Assembly: GCA_950097015.1 (NCBI GenBank)
Contig: CATNEN010000028.1
Span: forward strand, 744,001-808,000
Source: Macrostomum hystrix
Taxonomy: Eukaryota; Platyhelminthes; Macrostomidae
Direction of reading: 5' to 3'
DNA: 64,000 nucleotides
Position numbers and translations under genes: made by a program. Below, piece after piece: positions 44,641-54,746 of the stretch. Positions within the stretch are counted from its first letter, which is position 1. The number at the start of each line of letters is the position of its first letter. Under the pieces are notes generated by a model that saw only the letters and a program-made list of their open reading frames with translations, was not told the DNA's origin and made no database searches.

Positions 44641-45094
44641 GGTACATCCGTTTGTCTCTGATTCAAAGCCTCAGATACAGTGAATCCATAAGATTTCCCG
44701 AAGCACAGTACGATGCGAATACTCAGCATTATGACCAGAGTTCAACCCAAGTAGAAAATGCAGGAAATGGGGCAAAAAACGCATCCTCTACGGGCATCAT
44801 ACTTAGGCGGGAAAGCAGCAAGCAAGTGGAATTCCTGCTCTTCTAATTGCTGCTCATTTCGTCGTAGCTTATCTGACAGTCCACAGGAAATACAAGCGGC
44901 GTGACGGTCGCAAGCGCTGTCAACCATGAAATCACTCGCAACTCGGTTTCGATGTCGTCAATTTTAACAATCATTTCCCACCAGCGACTTCGAAATTTCT
45001 ATCCTTAGGCTTGGATTAATTTGTCCTGCCTTACTTTTGTCTCGCTACGGTTGTGGCAGGGAGAAAGTTTTCTTCAATATATGAACTTGAAGTT
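44641..45094. other. Intergenic, no feature recognised
   Basis: Unique sequence between two arrays. Confidence 0.4.
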
Positions 45095-45465
45095 GAAACT
45101 GATGACGTATCAAAGTGTCAGATGGCGCATCAAAGTGTCAGATGACGTATCAAAGTGTCAGATGGCGCATCAAAGTGTCAGATGACGTATCAAAGTGTCA
45201 GATGACGCATCAAAGTGTCAGATGACGTATCAAAGTGTCAGACGGCGCATCAAAGTGTCAGATGACGTATCAAAGTGTCAGATGACGTATCAAAGTGTCA
45301 AATGACGTATTAAAGTGTCAAATGACGTATTAAAGTGTCAGATGACGTATCAAAGTGTCAGATGATGCATCAAAGTGTCAGGAGACATATCAAAGTGTCA
45401 GATGATGTGATAAAATGTCAGATGACGCAATAAAGTGTCAGATGACGTGTTAAAGTGTTTTCAGA
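45095..45465. repeat. Minisatellite, 20-bp unit GATGACGTATCAAAGTGTCA
   Basis: About 18 units of exactly 20 bp. Each carries TGACGTAT or TGACGCAT/TGGCGCAT, alternating in the left half. TGACGTA resembles a CRE/bZIP half-site; no binding is implied by sequence alone. Confidence 0.95.
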
Positions 45466-46540
45466 TGGCGTTTTTAAGGTGTGATACTTCGAAGTATTAA
45501 GAGCCAAACGTTGTCACTATCAAAATAGATTAAATATACCCGGCCTAAGAAAGTGAGAGTTGAAAAAAACGCCCTACACGATGTCGCTTAAGGTCAGCAA
45601 ACAGGGTTAAAAAAGTTTAACAAAATGAATGCAAGGTAGCGGAGACAGATTTCGACACTAGACTCGCTACCTGTAGCCATGGAAATCGGAGCTGACTCAC
45701 GCGCTAAAGCCATCCGTTCATTTATTTTCCTAATCCGCCTCCGTGGTCGCAAGCCAATCCCATTCCTAAATATCATACCTTTTTGCTCGTTAACCAATAT
45801 TCGACAAGTAAAAAATTACACGCGCCAGCGGCATGCGTCTCCTTGGTTACTAAAAATGATACAAAAGCTTTTTTGGTATCAGATGAAATTGGAACTAACT
45901 CACATTTACAAACACACTGTAAGTTATAAATAGCAGTCGATTAACATGGTGCAATCGTTTGGCTAAAGCTTAACACATCAGATTGATTTATAGCATCCCT
46001 CATGCGAGGCAAACTGCAAACCACTGGATTGAAGGAGAAGCCACTGGCTTGAAGGAGAAGCCACTGGATTTAAGAAGTGCAATTATAACACGTTTTTTCT
46101 CTTACTATAAGTAAGAGAGGAGATTTTTACAGTAAATTAGTAAAACGAAATAAAAAAATCATATAAAGCACTGACGAATAAATCAATTAATGAATGCTAA
46201 AATTTCGAATGCAACAAAAATCTCTAAATGGTTACTCATTATATTGGCTTAAGCCTAGCTAATCCATCAGAATGTATAAATGATGTATTTCAATGGCATA
46301 AAATCACAAGCGCATTTGGAGAATTAGCGGGAAGACAATAAGAAAATATGTAGTCACCGAATTCAAGAATTGGAAACGAGTCAATAATCATTTTTATATA
46401 TAGCTCGTATACGGGCACCATTTCGATAAAAAAGTAGAATGACTGTTACGATGAAAGTGGCAAACATCAGGGCAAATAATGAGTGCAGAAAGGAAATGTT
46501 TAATTGACTGCAACCTAATTATTATTCACGAGTTCCTGAA
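45466..46540. other. Intergenic; 3' flank of SHMT at the right end
   Basis: Mostly AT-rich unique sequence, with a threefold 20-bp direct repeat (ACTGGATTGAAGGAGAAGCC) near 46020-46070. The SHMT 3' UTR must start at 46540 on the minus strand, but I could not fix its poly(A) signal. Confidence 0.4.
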
Positions 46541-49500
46541 TCAGTAATCTTCGAAGCCGGGCATTGGGAATCGATTAGCGAAGGCTTCAACTTGGGCTTT
46601 CAGCTCGGCGATGCGCATCACCGTGTCGGCGTCTTCCAGTACGAATCGCTTGAAGTCTTTCAGCATCTCTGAGGAGTGCAACATGTGCGCAACTGACACT
46701 AGCAACTGACAATGTCTGACACTAGCAACTGACAATGTCTGACACTAGCAACTGACAATGTCTGCATTTGCAACTGACAATATCTGACACTAGCAACTGA
46801 CAATGTCTGACACTAGCAACTGACAATGTCTGACACTAGCAACTGACAATGTCTGACACTAGCAACTGAAAATGTCTGACACTAGCAACTGACAATGTCT
46901 GACACTAGCAACTGACAATGTCTGACACTAGCAACTGACAATGTCTGACACTAGCAACTGACAATATCTGACACTAGCAACTGACAATGTCTGACACTAG
47001 CAACTGACAATGTCTGACACTAGCAACTGACAATGTCTGACACTAGCAACTGACAATGTCTGACACTAGCAACTGACAATGTCTGACACTAGCAACTGAC
47101 AATATCTGACACTAGCAGCTGACAATATCTGACACTAGCAATGACGATATTTGACTCTAATAGCTGATAATAGCAGCTGACAATTTATGAGACTTAATCA
47201 CTAGCAGTACACAAGTGACAATGAAAAGTCTCATTCTAAAAACTAATAAATATTAGAAGCTTAATTTTTCACAGTACGACACAAAAGGCAGAAATATCTG
47301 GCTGACTCACTTGTCTTAGATTTGGCGTAGACAGCAATATTCACAGCCTGATCAATGAATTCCACTACAGTTTCAAAATCTTTCTCAGTCAGATTTCGAG
47401 TTGTCAGGGCTGGCGTGCCTGTTGAATAAATAACAAGGCTCATTCTCAATATGGTTTTGAGAATACTCGTTTTGAGAATATCGAGGGCTTCGGAATTCTG
47501 ACTCGTAGGTCGGAAGTTCGAACCTTACCTAAGGAAAAGGATTTGAGTCATTGAGCAAGAAACTTTATTTCCCTGGGCAATGAGGGATATAGACTTCCCC
47601 AGTCCACGAACTGAACAGTCTGTGGCAGAGTGGTTAAGGCATTTGACTCTCGCACCAAGTTCGATTCCGCGTCGAGGCCTCATTCACTTAAGGCGCAGCC
47701 GCGGAGAGAAGGCTTGGGGGCTTGTCGTGCAATTTACGCCCTTAAGGGCCAAACTTTAAGGCACAGCGAAGTGTACACTGCCTGACGATGAGAAAGTCAG
47801 GGCAGATGTACACACCTGTGTGAGTGTGTGCCTGCTTACGGTATCTGTGTGCGTGTGTGCTCAGGAGTTAATAATTGTATCATTTCAGGGATCTGAACTC
47901 AAGAGCCTCCCGTGTGAGTTTAGCCAGACGAGCAAACTAACCCAGCCGAATGCCGCCGGGAACCAAGGCGCTCTTGTCTCCGGGCACCGTGTTCTTATTG
48001 AAAGTAATGGCGGCCAGTTCCGCGACTCGCTCGGCCCGGGCTCCGTCCACGCCTTTGGGCCGGAGGTCGACAAGCAGCAGGTGGCAGTCGGTGCCGCCGG
48101 TGACCACGCTGTGGCCCCTGGCGATTAGGGCCCGACTCATCGCCTGCGCGTTGGCCAGCACCTGAACGTTTTAAGGGGTGTGTCAAAAGAGGTCAGATGT
48201 AATGAGTCAGGTGTCCGGTGTAGTGAGTCAAAAAGTGTCAGATGTAATGAGTCGGGTGTCAGATGTGGTGAGTCAGGTGTGAGATGTAGTGAGTCAGGTG
48301 TCAGGTGTAGTGAGTCTAAATGTGTCAGACGTATGGGTCAGAAGATTTCAGATAAAGTTAATCAAAATGCGTCAGTACAATGAGTCAAAAGGTGTCAGAC
48401 ATATTAAGTGCAGCAGACGAACCTGTTTAGCGTAGGCCTTGAACTCTGTGGAGCTGGCCTGCAGTGCCATTGTGGCAATGCCGGCTATGGCAGCCTCGTG
48501 CGGGCCGCCCTGAAGGCCAGGGAAAACGGCAAAGTTAATCTTCTCCTCGAAGTCGTACATTTGCTTCGGAGCCTCTTTGTTGTCAACAGGCGGCTTGGCA
48601 GGCGACGGTCGTTCGCCGCGACGATAGAAGATCACGCCGGCTCTAGGGCCGCGCAAGGATTTATGCGTCGTACTGGTCACAATGTCTGCGTATTCAAACG
48701 GCGACGGAATGACTCCGGCAGCAACCAGGCCGCTGATGTGGGCCATGTCGGCCATCAGGACGGCGCCGAGTTCGTCGCAGAGGCGCCGAAATCGAGCATA
48801 GTCGAGCAGGCGCGGATAAGCGGTGACGCCGGCTACGATTAGGCGTGGCCGAAATAGCCGGGCTGTCTGCTCCAGCTGCTCGTAATCTAGGAGGCCGGTT
48901 CGCTTGTCCACCTGTGCGGTGTCCCCCGGTTTGAGGATGTGCAATATTATCCTATCCTAATGTGAGGATCTTCGATTACCAGAGTAAGCTGTATCCTAAT
49001 AAAGGGATTCAAACTACAGCAATATCACACATTTAGGAAAATAATTGCGAAAATCCAATTCAAGATCTATAATACGGGCTCGTACATGGACATCCCAAAT
49101 TTGAGAATCAAAAAATTAAAGAGAGCCTAAATTGAGAATCTAAAAAGAGATCCCAAATTGAGGATCTAAATAAGAGATCCCAAATTGAGGATCTAAAAAG
49201 AGATCCCAAATTGAGGATCTAAAAAGAGATCCCAAATTGAGGATCTAAATAAGAGATCCCAAATTGAGGATCTAAATAAGAGATCCCAAATTGAGGATCT
49301 AAAAAAGAGATCCCAAATTGAGGATAATAAAATGAGATCCCAAATTGAGGATCTAAAAAAGAGATCCCAAATTGAGGATGATAAAAAATATCCCAAATTG
49401 AGGATAATAAAAAGATCCCAAATTAAGGATGATAAAAAGAGATCCCAAATAGAGGATAATAAAAAAGATCCCAAATTGAGGATAATAAAAAGAGATCCCA

Positions 49501-52160
49501 AATTTAGGATCTAAAAAAGAGATCCCAAATTGAGGATAATGAAAAAGATCCCAAATTGAGGATCTAAAAAAGAGATCCCAAATTGAGGATAATAAAATGA
49601 GATCCCAAATTGAGGATCTAAAAAAGAGATCCCAAATTGAGGATGATAAAAAATATCCCAAATTGAGGATAATAAAAAGATCCCAAATTAAGGATGATAA
49701 AAAGAGATCCCAAATAGAGGATAATAAAAAAGATCCCAAATTGAGGATAATAAAAAGAGATCCCAAATTTAGGATCTAAAAAAGAGATCCCAAATTGAGG
49801 ATAATGAAAAAGATCCCAAATTGAGGATCTAAAAAAGAGATCCCAAATTGAGGATAATAAAAAAGATCCCAAATTGAGGATAATAAAAAACCCCAAATAG
49901 AGAATGATAAAATAAGATCCCAAATTGAGGATGATAAAAAAGATCCCAAATTGAGGATGATAAAAAGAGATCCCAAATTAAGGATGATAAAAAGAGATCC
50001 CAAATAGAGGATAATAAAAAAGATCCCAAATTGAGGATAATAAAAAGAGATCCCAAATTGAGGATAATAAAAAAGATCCCAAATAGAGGATAATAAAAAA
50101 GATCCCAAATTGAGGATAATAAAAAGAGATCCCAAATTTAGGATCTAAAAAAGAGATCCCAAATTGAGGATAATAAAAAAGATCCCAAATTAAGGATAAT
50201 AAAAAAGATCCCAAATTGAGGATGATAAAATAAGATCCCAAATTGAGGATGATAAAAAAGATCCCAAATTGAGGATGATAAAATAAGATCCCAAATTGAG
50301 GATAATAAAAAGAGATCCTAAAATGAGGATCTAAAAAAGATCGCTTTTTGGATTCAAAATACATAAATGTCCCAAATTAAGGACCAATATCTATTGAATC
50401 CTAGTTCATCAGGATCATTAGACAGGCATCCAATCCAACAATCTCTCACCTTGTAACCAAGCGACTCAAAATAGACGGAAGTGGCTGAGACTCGCTTCTG
50501 CGGGCTGGCGAAACCGTGCGTCAGGTGGCCACCGTCGGGCAGGTCGAGGCCCATGAACCGATCGTGCGGCTTCAGCAGGCCGGTGTAGGCGGCGAAGTTG
50601 GCCGGACTGCCCGAGTAGGGCTGCACATTGACGCCCCAACGCTGCGGATCCAGGCCGAAGCAGGACAGCAGGCGGGACTGCGCCAGCAGCTCGATGCGGT
50701 CGACCACCTCGTTGCCGCCGTAGTACCTGATTCACGCGATCGACAACTAAACTAGATCAGAGCTATTTTAATACGAGACAATGGGATAACACGACAGGCA
50801 GAAAGGATGTGCGGGGAACAAGACAGTAACTAACGAATAGAGGGGATAACTAACGAATAGGCATTGGGGATAACTAAGGAATTGGCAGTAAGGATAACTA
50901 ACGAATAGAGGGGATAACTAACAAAAAGGCATTGGGGATAACTAAGGAATTGGCAGTAAGGATAACTAACGAATAGAGGGGATAACTAACAAAAAGGCAT
51001 TGGGGATAACTAAGGAATTGGCAGTAGGGATAACTAACAAAAAAGGCATTGGGGATAACTAAGGAATTGGCAGTAAGGATAACTAACGAATAGGCAGTGA
51101 GGATAACTAAGGAATTGGCAGTAAGGACAACTAACGAATAGGCAGTAGGGACAACTAACGAATAGGCAGTGGGGATAACTAACGAAAAGGCAGTAGGGAC
51201 AACTAACGAATAGGAAGTAGGGACAACTAACGAATAGGAAGTAGGGACAACTAACGAATAGGAAGTAGGGACAACTAACGAATAGAAAGTAGGGATAACT
51301 AACGAATAAGAAGTAGGGATAACTAACGAATAGGAAGTAGGGACAACTAACGAATAGGAAGTAGGGACAACTAACGAATAGAAAGTAGGGATAACTAACG
51401 AATAGGAAGTAGGGACAACTAACGAATAGGAAGTAGGGATAACTAACGAATAGGAAGTAGGGATAACTAACGAATAGGAAGTAGGGACAACTAACGAATA
51501 GGTAGTAGGGATAACTAACGAATAGGAAGTAGGGACAACTAACGAATAGAAAGTAGGGATAACTAACGAATAGGAAGTAGGGATAACTAACGAATAGGAA
51601 GTAGGGACAACTAACGAATAGGAAGTAGTGACAACTAACGAATAGAAAGTAGGGATAACTAACGAATAGGAAGTAGGGATAACTAACGAATAGGAAGTAG
51701 GGACAACTAACGAATAGGAAGTAGGGACAACTAACGAATAAGAAGTGGGGACAACTAACGAATAGGCAGTGGGAAAAACTAACGAATAGGAAGTAGGGAT
51801 AACTAACGAATAGGCAGTGGGAAAAACTAACGAAAAACTACTGGAATAAGGCCAGTTTGGAAGTGGCTTTACAGGTGTGCAGGCGCAACAAGCAGCAGAG
51901 AGCATACACAATTCGCACCTGGCACCCGGGTAGCCCTCTGCGTATTTGTTGGTTAGGCAAGAGCCGGCGCATTGCATCACAGCCCGGCTAGTGAAATTCT
52001 CCGATGCGATCAGCTCAAGGCCGCTGAATTGGCGCCGTTTCTCTTCCTGAATGAGCGACCACAGTTGGGGATCGCTGGTTGCTAAGGACTCTCGCCCAGT
52101 CCAGGCGGCCGTTGCTAGCCGACGTGCCGCTGGCCCAGTGAAAAATTGGCGCATTAGCAT
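46541..52160 (-). CDS. SHMT2: Serine hydroxymethyltransferase, mitochondrial-type
   Basis: PLP enzyme converting serine plus tetrahydrofolate to glycine plus 5,10-methylene-THF. Exons on the minus strand: 52160-51919, 50726-50450, 48911-48423, 48161-47942, 47418-47311 and 46668-46541. All junctions are GT-AG and in frame (487 aa, usual family length). Motifs in order: [74 protein letters not shown] (Asp228, His231), the PLP site [14 protein letters not shown] with Lys257, [50 protein letters not shown], and C-terminal [10 protein letters not shown]. The N-terminus ([20 protein letters not shown]) is basic, Ala-rich and acid-free, typical of a mitochondrial presequence. The first in-frame ATG is 52160; upstream in-frame sequence starts only with TTG. 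Nothing is missing. Four of the five introns carry private minisatellites and the fourth carries SINEs. Confidence 0.97.
46685..47150. repeat. Minisatellite in SHMT intron 5, 23-bp unit (core TGACACTAGCAACTGACAAT)
   Basis: About 20 units of 23 bp. Each has TGACA…TGTC words that can pair with each other within a unit. It begins 17 bp from the acceptor of the last SHMT exon. Confidence 0.95.
47480..47605 (+). mobile_element. Second SINE-like fragment
   Basis: Contains a B-box-like GGAAGTTCGAACC followed by GAGCAAGAAACTTTATTTCC and ACTTCCCCAGTCCACGAACTG. The GCAAG…ACTTTA…CAGTCCAC arrangement resembles conserved central domains of invertebrate tRNA-SINEs. It is a different family from the element directly to its right. 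Lies in SHMT intron 4. Confidence 0.45.
47617..47872 (+). mobile_element. tRNA-derived SINE in SHMT intron 4
   Basis: A box TGGCAGAGTGGTTAAGGC, B box AGTTCGATTCC, then the family body (GCGCAGCCGCGGAGAGAAGG, TGCAATTTACGCCC, GTACACTGCCTGACGATGAG, TGTACACACCTGTGTGAG, GTGTGTGCTCAGGAGTTA). It is antisense to SHMT. The type II-like head suggests a tRNA-Leu/Ser ancestor, but this is an inference. Confidence 0.85.
48170..48405. repeat. Degenerate minisatellite in SHMT intron 3
   Basis: About ten loosely conserved units of about 20-21 bp built from GTGTCAGATGTAATGAGTCA, with frequent indels. It occupies almost the entire 261-bp intron. Confidence 0.85.
49080..50345. repeat. Minisatellite in SHMT intron 2, 24-26-bp unit (core GATCCCAAATTGAGGATAAT)
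   Basis: About 50 units. The linker after GAGGAT is either CTAAAAA or AATAAAAA/GATAAAAA. A segment of about 265 bp (49332-49514) reappears nearly identically at 49597-49779, showing block duplication. Confidence 0.95.
50830..51840. repeat. Minisatellite in SHMT intron 1, 24-bp unit (core GATAACTAACGAATAGGAAG)
   Basis: About 42 units of 24 bp. The 5' part has a multi-unit pattern (GAATAGAGGGG, AAAAAGGCATTGGG, GGAATTGGCAGTAA). 24 bp is a multiple of three, so on the minus strand it reads as [16 protein letters not shown] and extends the SHMT exon 1 frame by 340 codons. That extension is an artefact: the exon 1 donor (CCAG/GTGCGA at 51918) joins perfectly to conserved SHMT sequence. Confidence 0.95.
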
Positions 52161-52168
52161 GATAGGCG

Positions 52169-52180
52169 ACTGCAAAATTC
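52169..52180 (-). promoter_or_regulatory. Splice acceptor-like site before the SHMT start codon
   Basis: On the minus strand GAATTTTGCAG is followed by only nine bases (TCGCCTATC) and then the ATG at 52160. It is probably a 5' UTR intron end or a spliced-leader acceptor. Confidence 0.45.
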
Positions 52181-52289
52181 TTGCTCATTAGTTCCAGTTC
52201 TTGGCAGGCAAGGCCAAAGAAAAATAATCGCGACCGTAAATATCTGATTGAATATGCCAAGTAAAACTAAAGCAAAATGAGTAATGGGA

Positions 52290-52990
52290 CGTACAGTCCT
52301 TACAGCCAGCCAATGAGAAACCAGGTCTGGGACAGAGGAGTGAGGAGATGATCCATAATTTGAGACAGCCAATAGAAACCGGATCTGAGACGGGGACTGA
52401 GGTGGATAGACGAGCCAATCAGGCAGCCAATAAGAATTGATACACAGAGGAGTGAGGTGGATGAATACTCATTAGACAGCCAATGACAACTAGATCTGGG
52501 ACAGAGGGGTGGGGTGGATGAATAATCATTAGACAGCCAATAACAATCAGAGCTGACACAGAGGAGTGAGGTGGATAAGTAAGTTCATGAGATAGCCAAT
52601 GACAACCAGCGCTGGGACAGAGGAGTGAGGTGGATGAATAATCGTTAGACAGCCAATAACAACCAGCGCTGGGACAGAGGAGTGAGGTGGATGAATAATC
52701 ATTATACAGCCAATAACAACCAGCGCTGGGACAGAGGAGTGAGGTGGATGAATAATCATTAGACAGCCAATAACAATCAGAGCTGACACAGAGGAGTGAG
52801 GTGGATAAGTAATCATTAGACAGCCAATGACAACCAGAGCTGGGACAAAGGATTCAGGTTTTCTTAGGTTTTTAGACTGCAAATCAGATTCGATTAAGAA
52901 GTCAATTAACAGGCAGCCAACAAAAAGCCAGATCTAGAACCAAGGAGTGAGGCGTATACTTCGTAAATTAAGACAGCCAATCACAATTAA
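52290..52990. repeat. 57-bp tandem repeat carrying CCAAT words, upstream of SHMT
   Basis: About eleven units of 57-58 bp with the pattern GGGACAGAGGAGTGAGGTGG, then GATGAATAATCATTAGACAG, then CCAATAACAACCAG. Almost every unit has AGCCAAT, making about a dozen CCAAT words between 52310 and 52985 (two more near 53086 and 53141). It lies 130-830 bp upstream of the SHMT start on the transcribed side. CCAAT works in either orientation for NF-Y, so a promoter role is possible but unproven. Confidence 0.85.
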
Positions 52991-53798
52991 AAATAAGGCA
53001 GTCACATGTAGACAGTCACAATCTAGATTAAATAATGTGATAGGTGTACGTGTCACCATCCATATCAGACGCTAATAGGAAGCTGGAGTGATAATCCAAT
53101 CAGATTAGAAAAAATTGGGGGAGGTGGGTGAATAGCATTTTAGTGGCAGCCAATCAGAAATTAAGTTAGAGGGTTGAGGAGGGTGCTTGCTGTAGCCAAC
53201 AGCTATTAGAAAGCCAGATAAGACTGAGTACTTTGATGTTTATAGAACCGTTCCTCACAACCAAACAGAACTAGGCGAGTGTAAAGAAACGATTAATTGA
53301 TTACTAACTGAAACTAGCTTTATTAAATATAGTATTACTTTGCTATGAGTTCAAGAAGAAAACAAACAATACATTTTTAGAATAACAATTTATCAGCGTT
53401 TCTGCAGTAACCGTTTGCGTGTGTATTACTTATGCGGATGTTGTCTTTCTTGATTGACGGAACAAAACGGAAAAGGTTTTGGTAAAACCCAGTGAAGTAA
53501 CATGACCAAGGCTTTCAGTCAGTAAGATGTTGGACACAAAACTTAGCGGAATAATCTTTTGCAGAAGGTTGGTTCGCAAATTGTGAACTTTTATTTATTT
53601 AGCTACGGAGTTTATTTATCAATAATAATATAAAGCATGGCGAACTAGAGCTACCCTTAAATTGTAATAGTTTGTGGTGGCTAAATTTCTAATGTCTTCC
53701 TATTAGAAGTCTATATCTTCAGTCCAGTTGATTCCTACGGTAACCTAACATTAAAGCAAGTTTCGCATTCTACACGGTTAGGTTTCATGAAGCATGGT
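52991..53798. other. Spacer between COX5A 3' end and the SHMT upstream repeat
   Basis: Contains the COX5A 3' UTR. On the minus strand AATAAA occurs at about 53591-53616 (TTTATT on +), 180-210 nt after the COX5A stop, and is a plausible poly(A) signal. Confidence 0.45.
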
Positions 53799-54733
53799 TC
53801 ACTCGAACTGGCCCTGCTCCGGGTGCACATACATCTCAGGCTTATTGTAGCCCATCTCTTCCACAGAGCTGATGCCCAGTTCGGCCAGGGTTGGCTTGAT
53901 CTGCTGCATCATCCATGGCCAGATCACCTTGGTCTGAGGGCCGCACTTTAACTGCAATGTTTTTTGTAGTGAGGGATCAAGCATTTAGGGGATTTTAGAG
54001 GCCTACTAAATGATTCAGGGATTATACTGGCCAACTGGAGAATCAGGGGTTACAGTAGCATATTTGGGAATCAGGGATTACAGTAGAGAATTAGGGATTA
54101 CAATGGAGAATCGGGGATTACAGCGGAGAATCAGGGATTAAAGTGGCATATTTGGGAATCAGGGATTAAAGTGGCATATTTGGGAATCAGGGATTGCAGT
54201 GGCCTATTGGAGAGTCAAAGATTACAGTGTAGAATCAGGGATTACAGTAGAGAATTAGGGATTACAGTCGAGACTTAGGGATTATAGTGGAGAATCAAGG
54301 ATTACAGTAGAGAATTAGGGATTACAGTCGAGACTTAGGGATTATAGTGGAGAATCAGGGATTGCAGTGGAGAATCAGGGATTATAGTTGCCTACTCAAA
54401 TGATAGAAAGGCTTGTCCACGCACGTGTGTAGCTTCAAGGAACCTGACAGCCAGTCCGTAATCGTTGACACGCCTGCAGGCCTTGAGCGCGGCGACGACG
54501 AGCTCAGGCTCAGGGACCAGATCCTCCGAGTACAGATCATGCATGGCCTTGCGGATTACCCAGCCGTCACTCTGGGGGCTGTTGAAAATGGCCAGGTATT
54601 TGGCATCGAATTCGGCGGGGGTGAGCTTGGGTGCCTCGCTCAGCTGCCTGCTGATAATAGGCAGTGGCTTGGCAGCCAGCAGGGAACCGCCCTGCCGAAG
54701 CAGGTTGACCGTAGTAGCAACAGCGCGGTACAT
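53799..54733 (-). CDS. COX5A: Cytochrome c oxidase subunit 5A
   Basis: Nuclear-encoded subunit of respiratory complex IV on the matrix side of the inner mitochondrial membrane. Two exons (54733-54425 and 53951-53799) give 153 aa, the expected precursor length. The basic presequence MYRAVATTVNLLRQGG is followed by the mature domain: EFDAKYLAIFN, GWVIRKAMHDL, EDLVPEPELVVAALKACRRVNDYGLAVR (the most conserved COX5A block), then IKPTLAELGISSVEEMGY. The donor is CAC/GTGCGT and the acceptor ACATTGCAG, with the junction in phase 0. TCTTTCTACAG lies 13 nt before the ATG. The tail after GYNK (PEMYVHPEQGQFE) is longer than in vertebrates. It lies in tandem with SHMT, 1.6 kb upstream on the same strand. 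Confidence 0.96.
53995..54395. repeat. Minisatellite in the COX5A intron (core GAATCAGGGATTACAGT)
   Basis: About 17 degenerate units of about 20-28 bp; some carry an additional GGCATATTTGG. It fills most of the 473-bp intron. Confidence 0.92.
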
Positions 54734-54746
54734 TTTGCTATTGAAG
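54734..54746 (-). promoter_or_regulatory. Acceptor-bounded 13-nt 5' leader of COX5A
   Basis: On the minus strand AATCTTTCTACAG is a good 3' splice site and is followed by CTTCAATAGCAAA and the ATG. It suggests a 5' UTR intron or spliced-leader addition. Confidence 0.5.

Noticed and set aside
16243-47150. CRISPR-like arrays (regular repeats)
   Set aside because: Units are directly adjacent with no unique spacers, the genome is eukaryotic, and no cas genes are present.
50898-51918. SHMT exon 1 continuing into a SYSLVIPT repeat (425-codon ORF)
   Set aside because: The donor CCAG/GTGCGA and the acceptor at 50726 restore the conserved ARYYGG sequence; the repeat frame is open only because the unit is 24 bp.
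52161-52175. SHMT start at 52175
   Set aside because: The codon there is TTG. The first in-frame ATG is 52160, directly after an acceptor-like TTTTGCAG.
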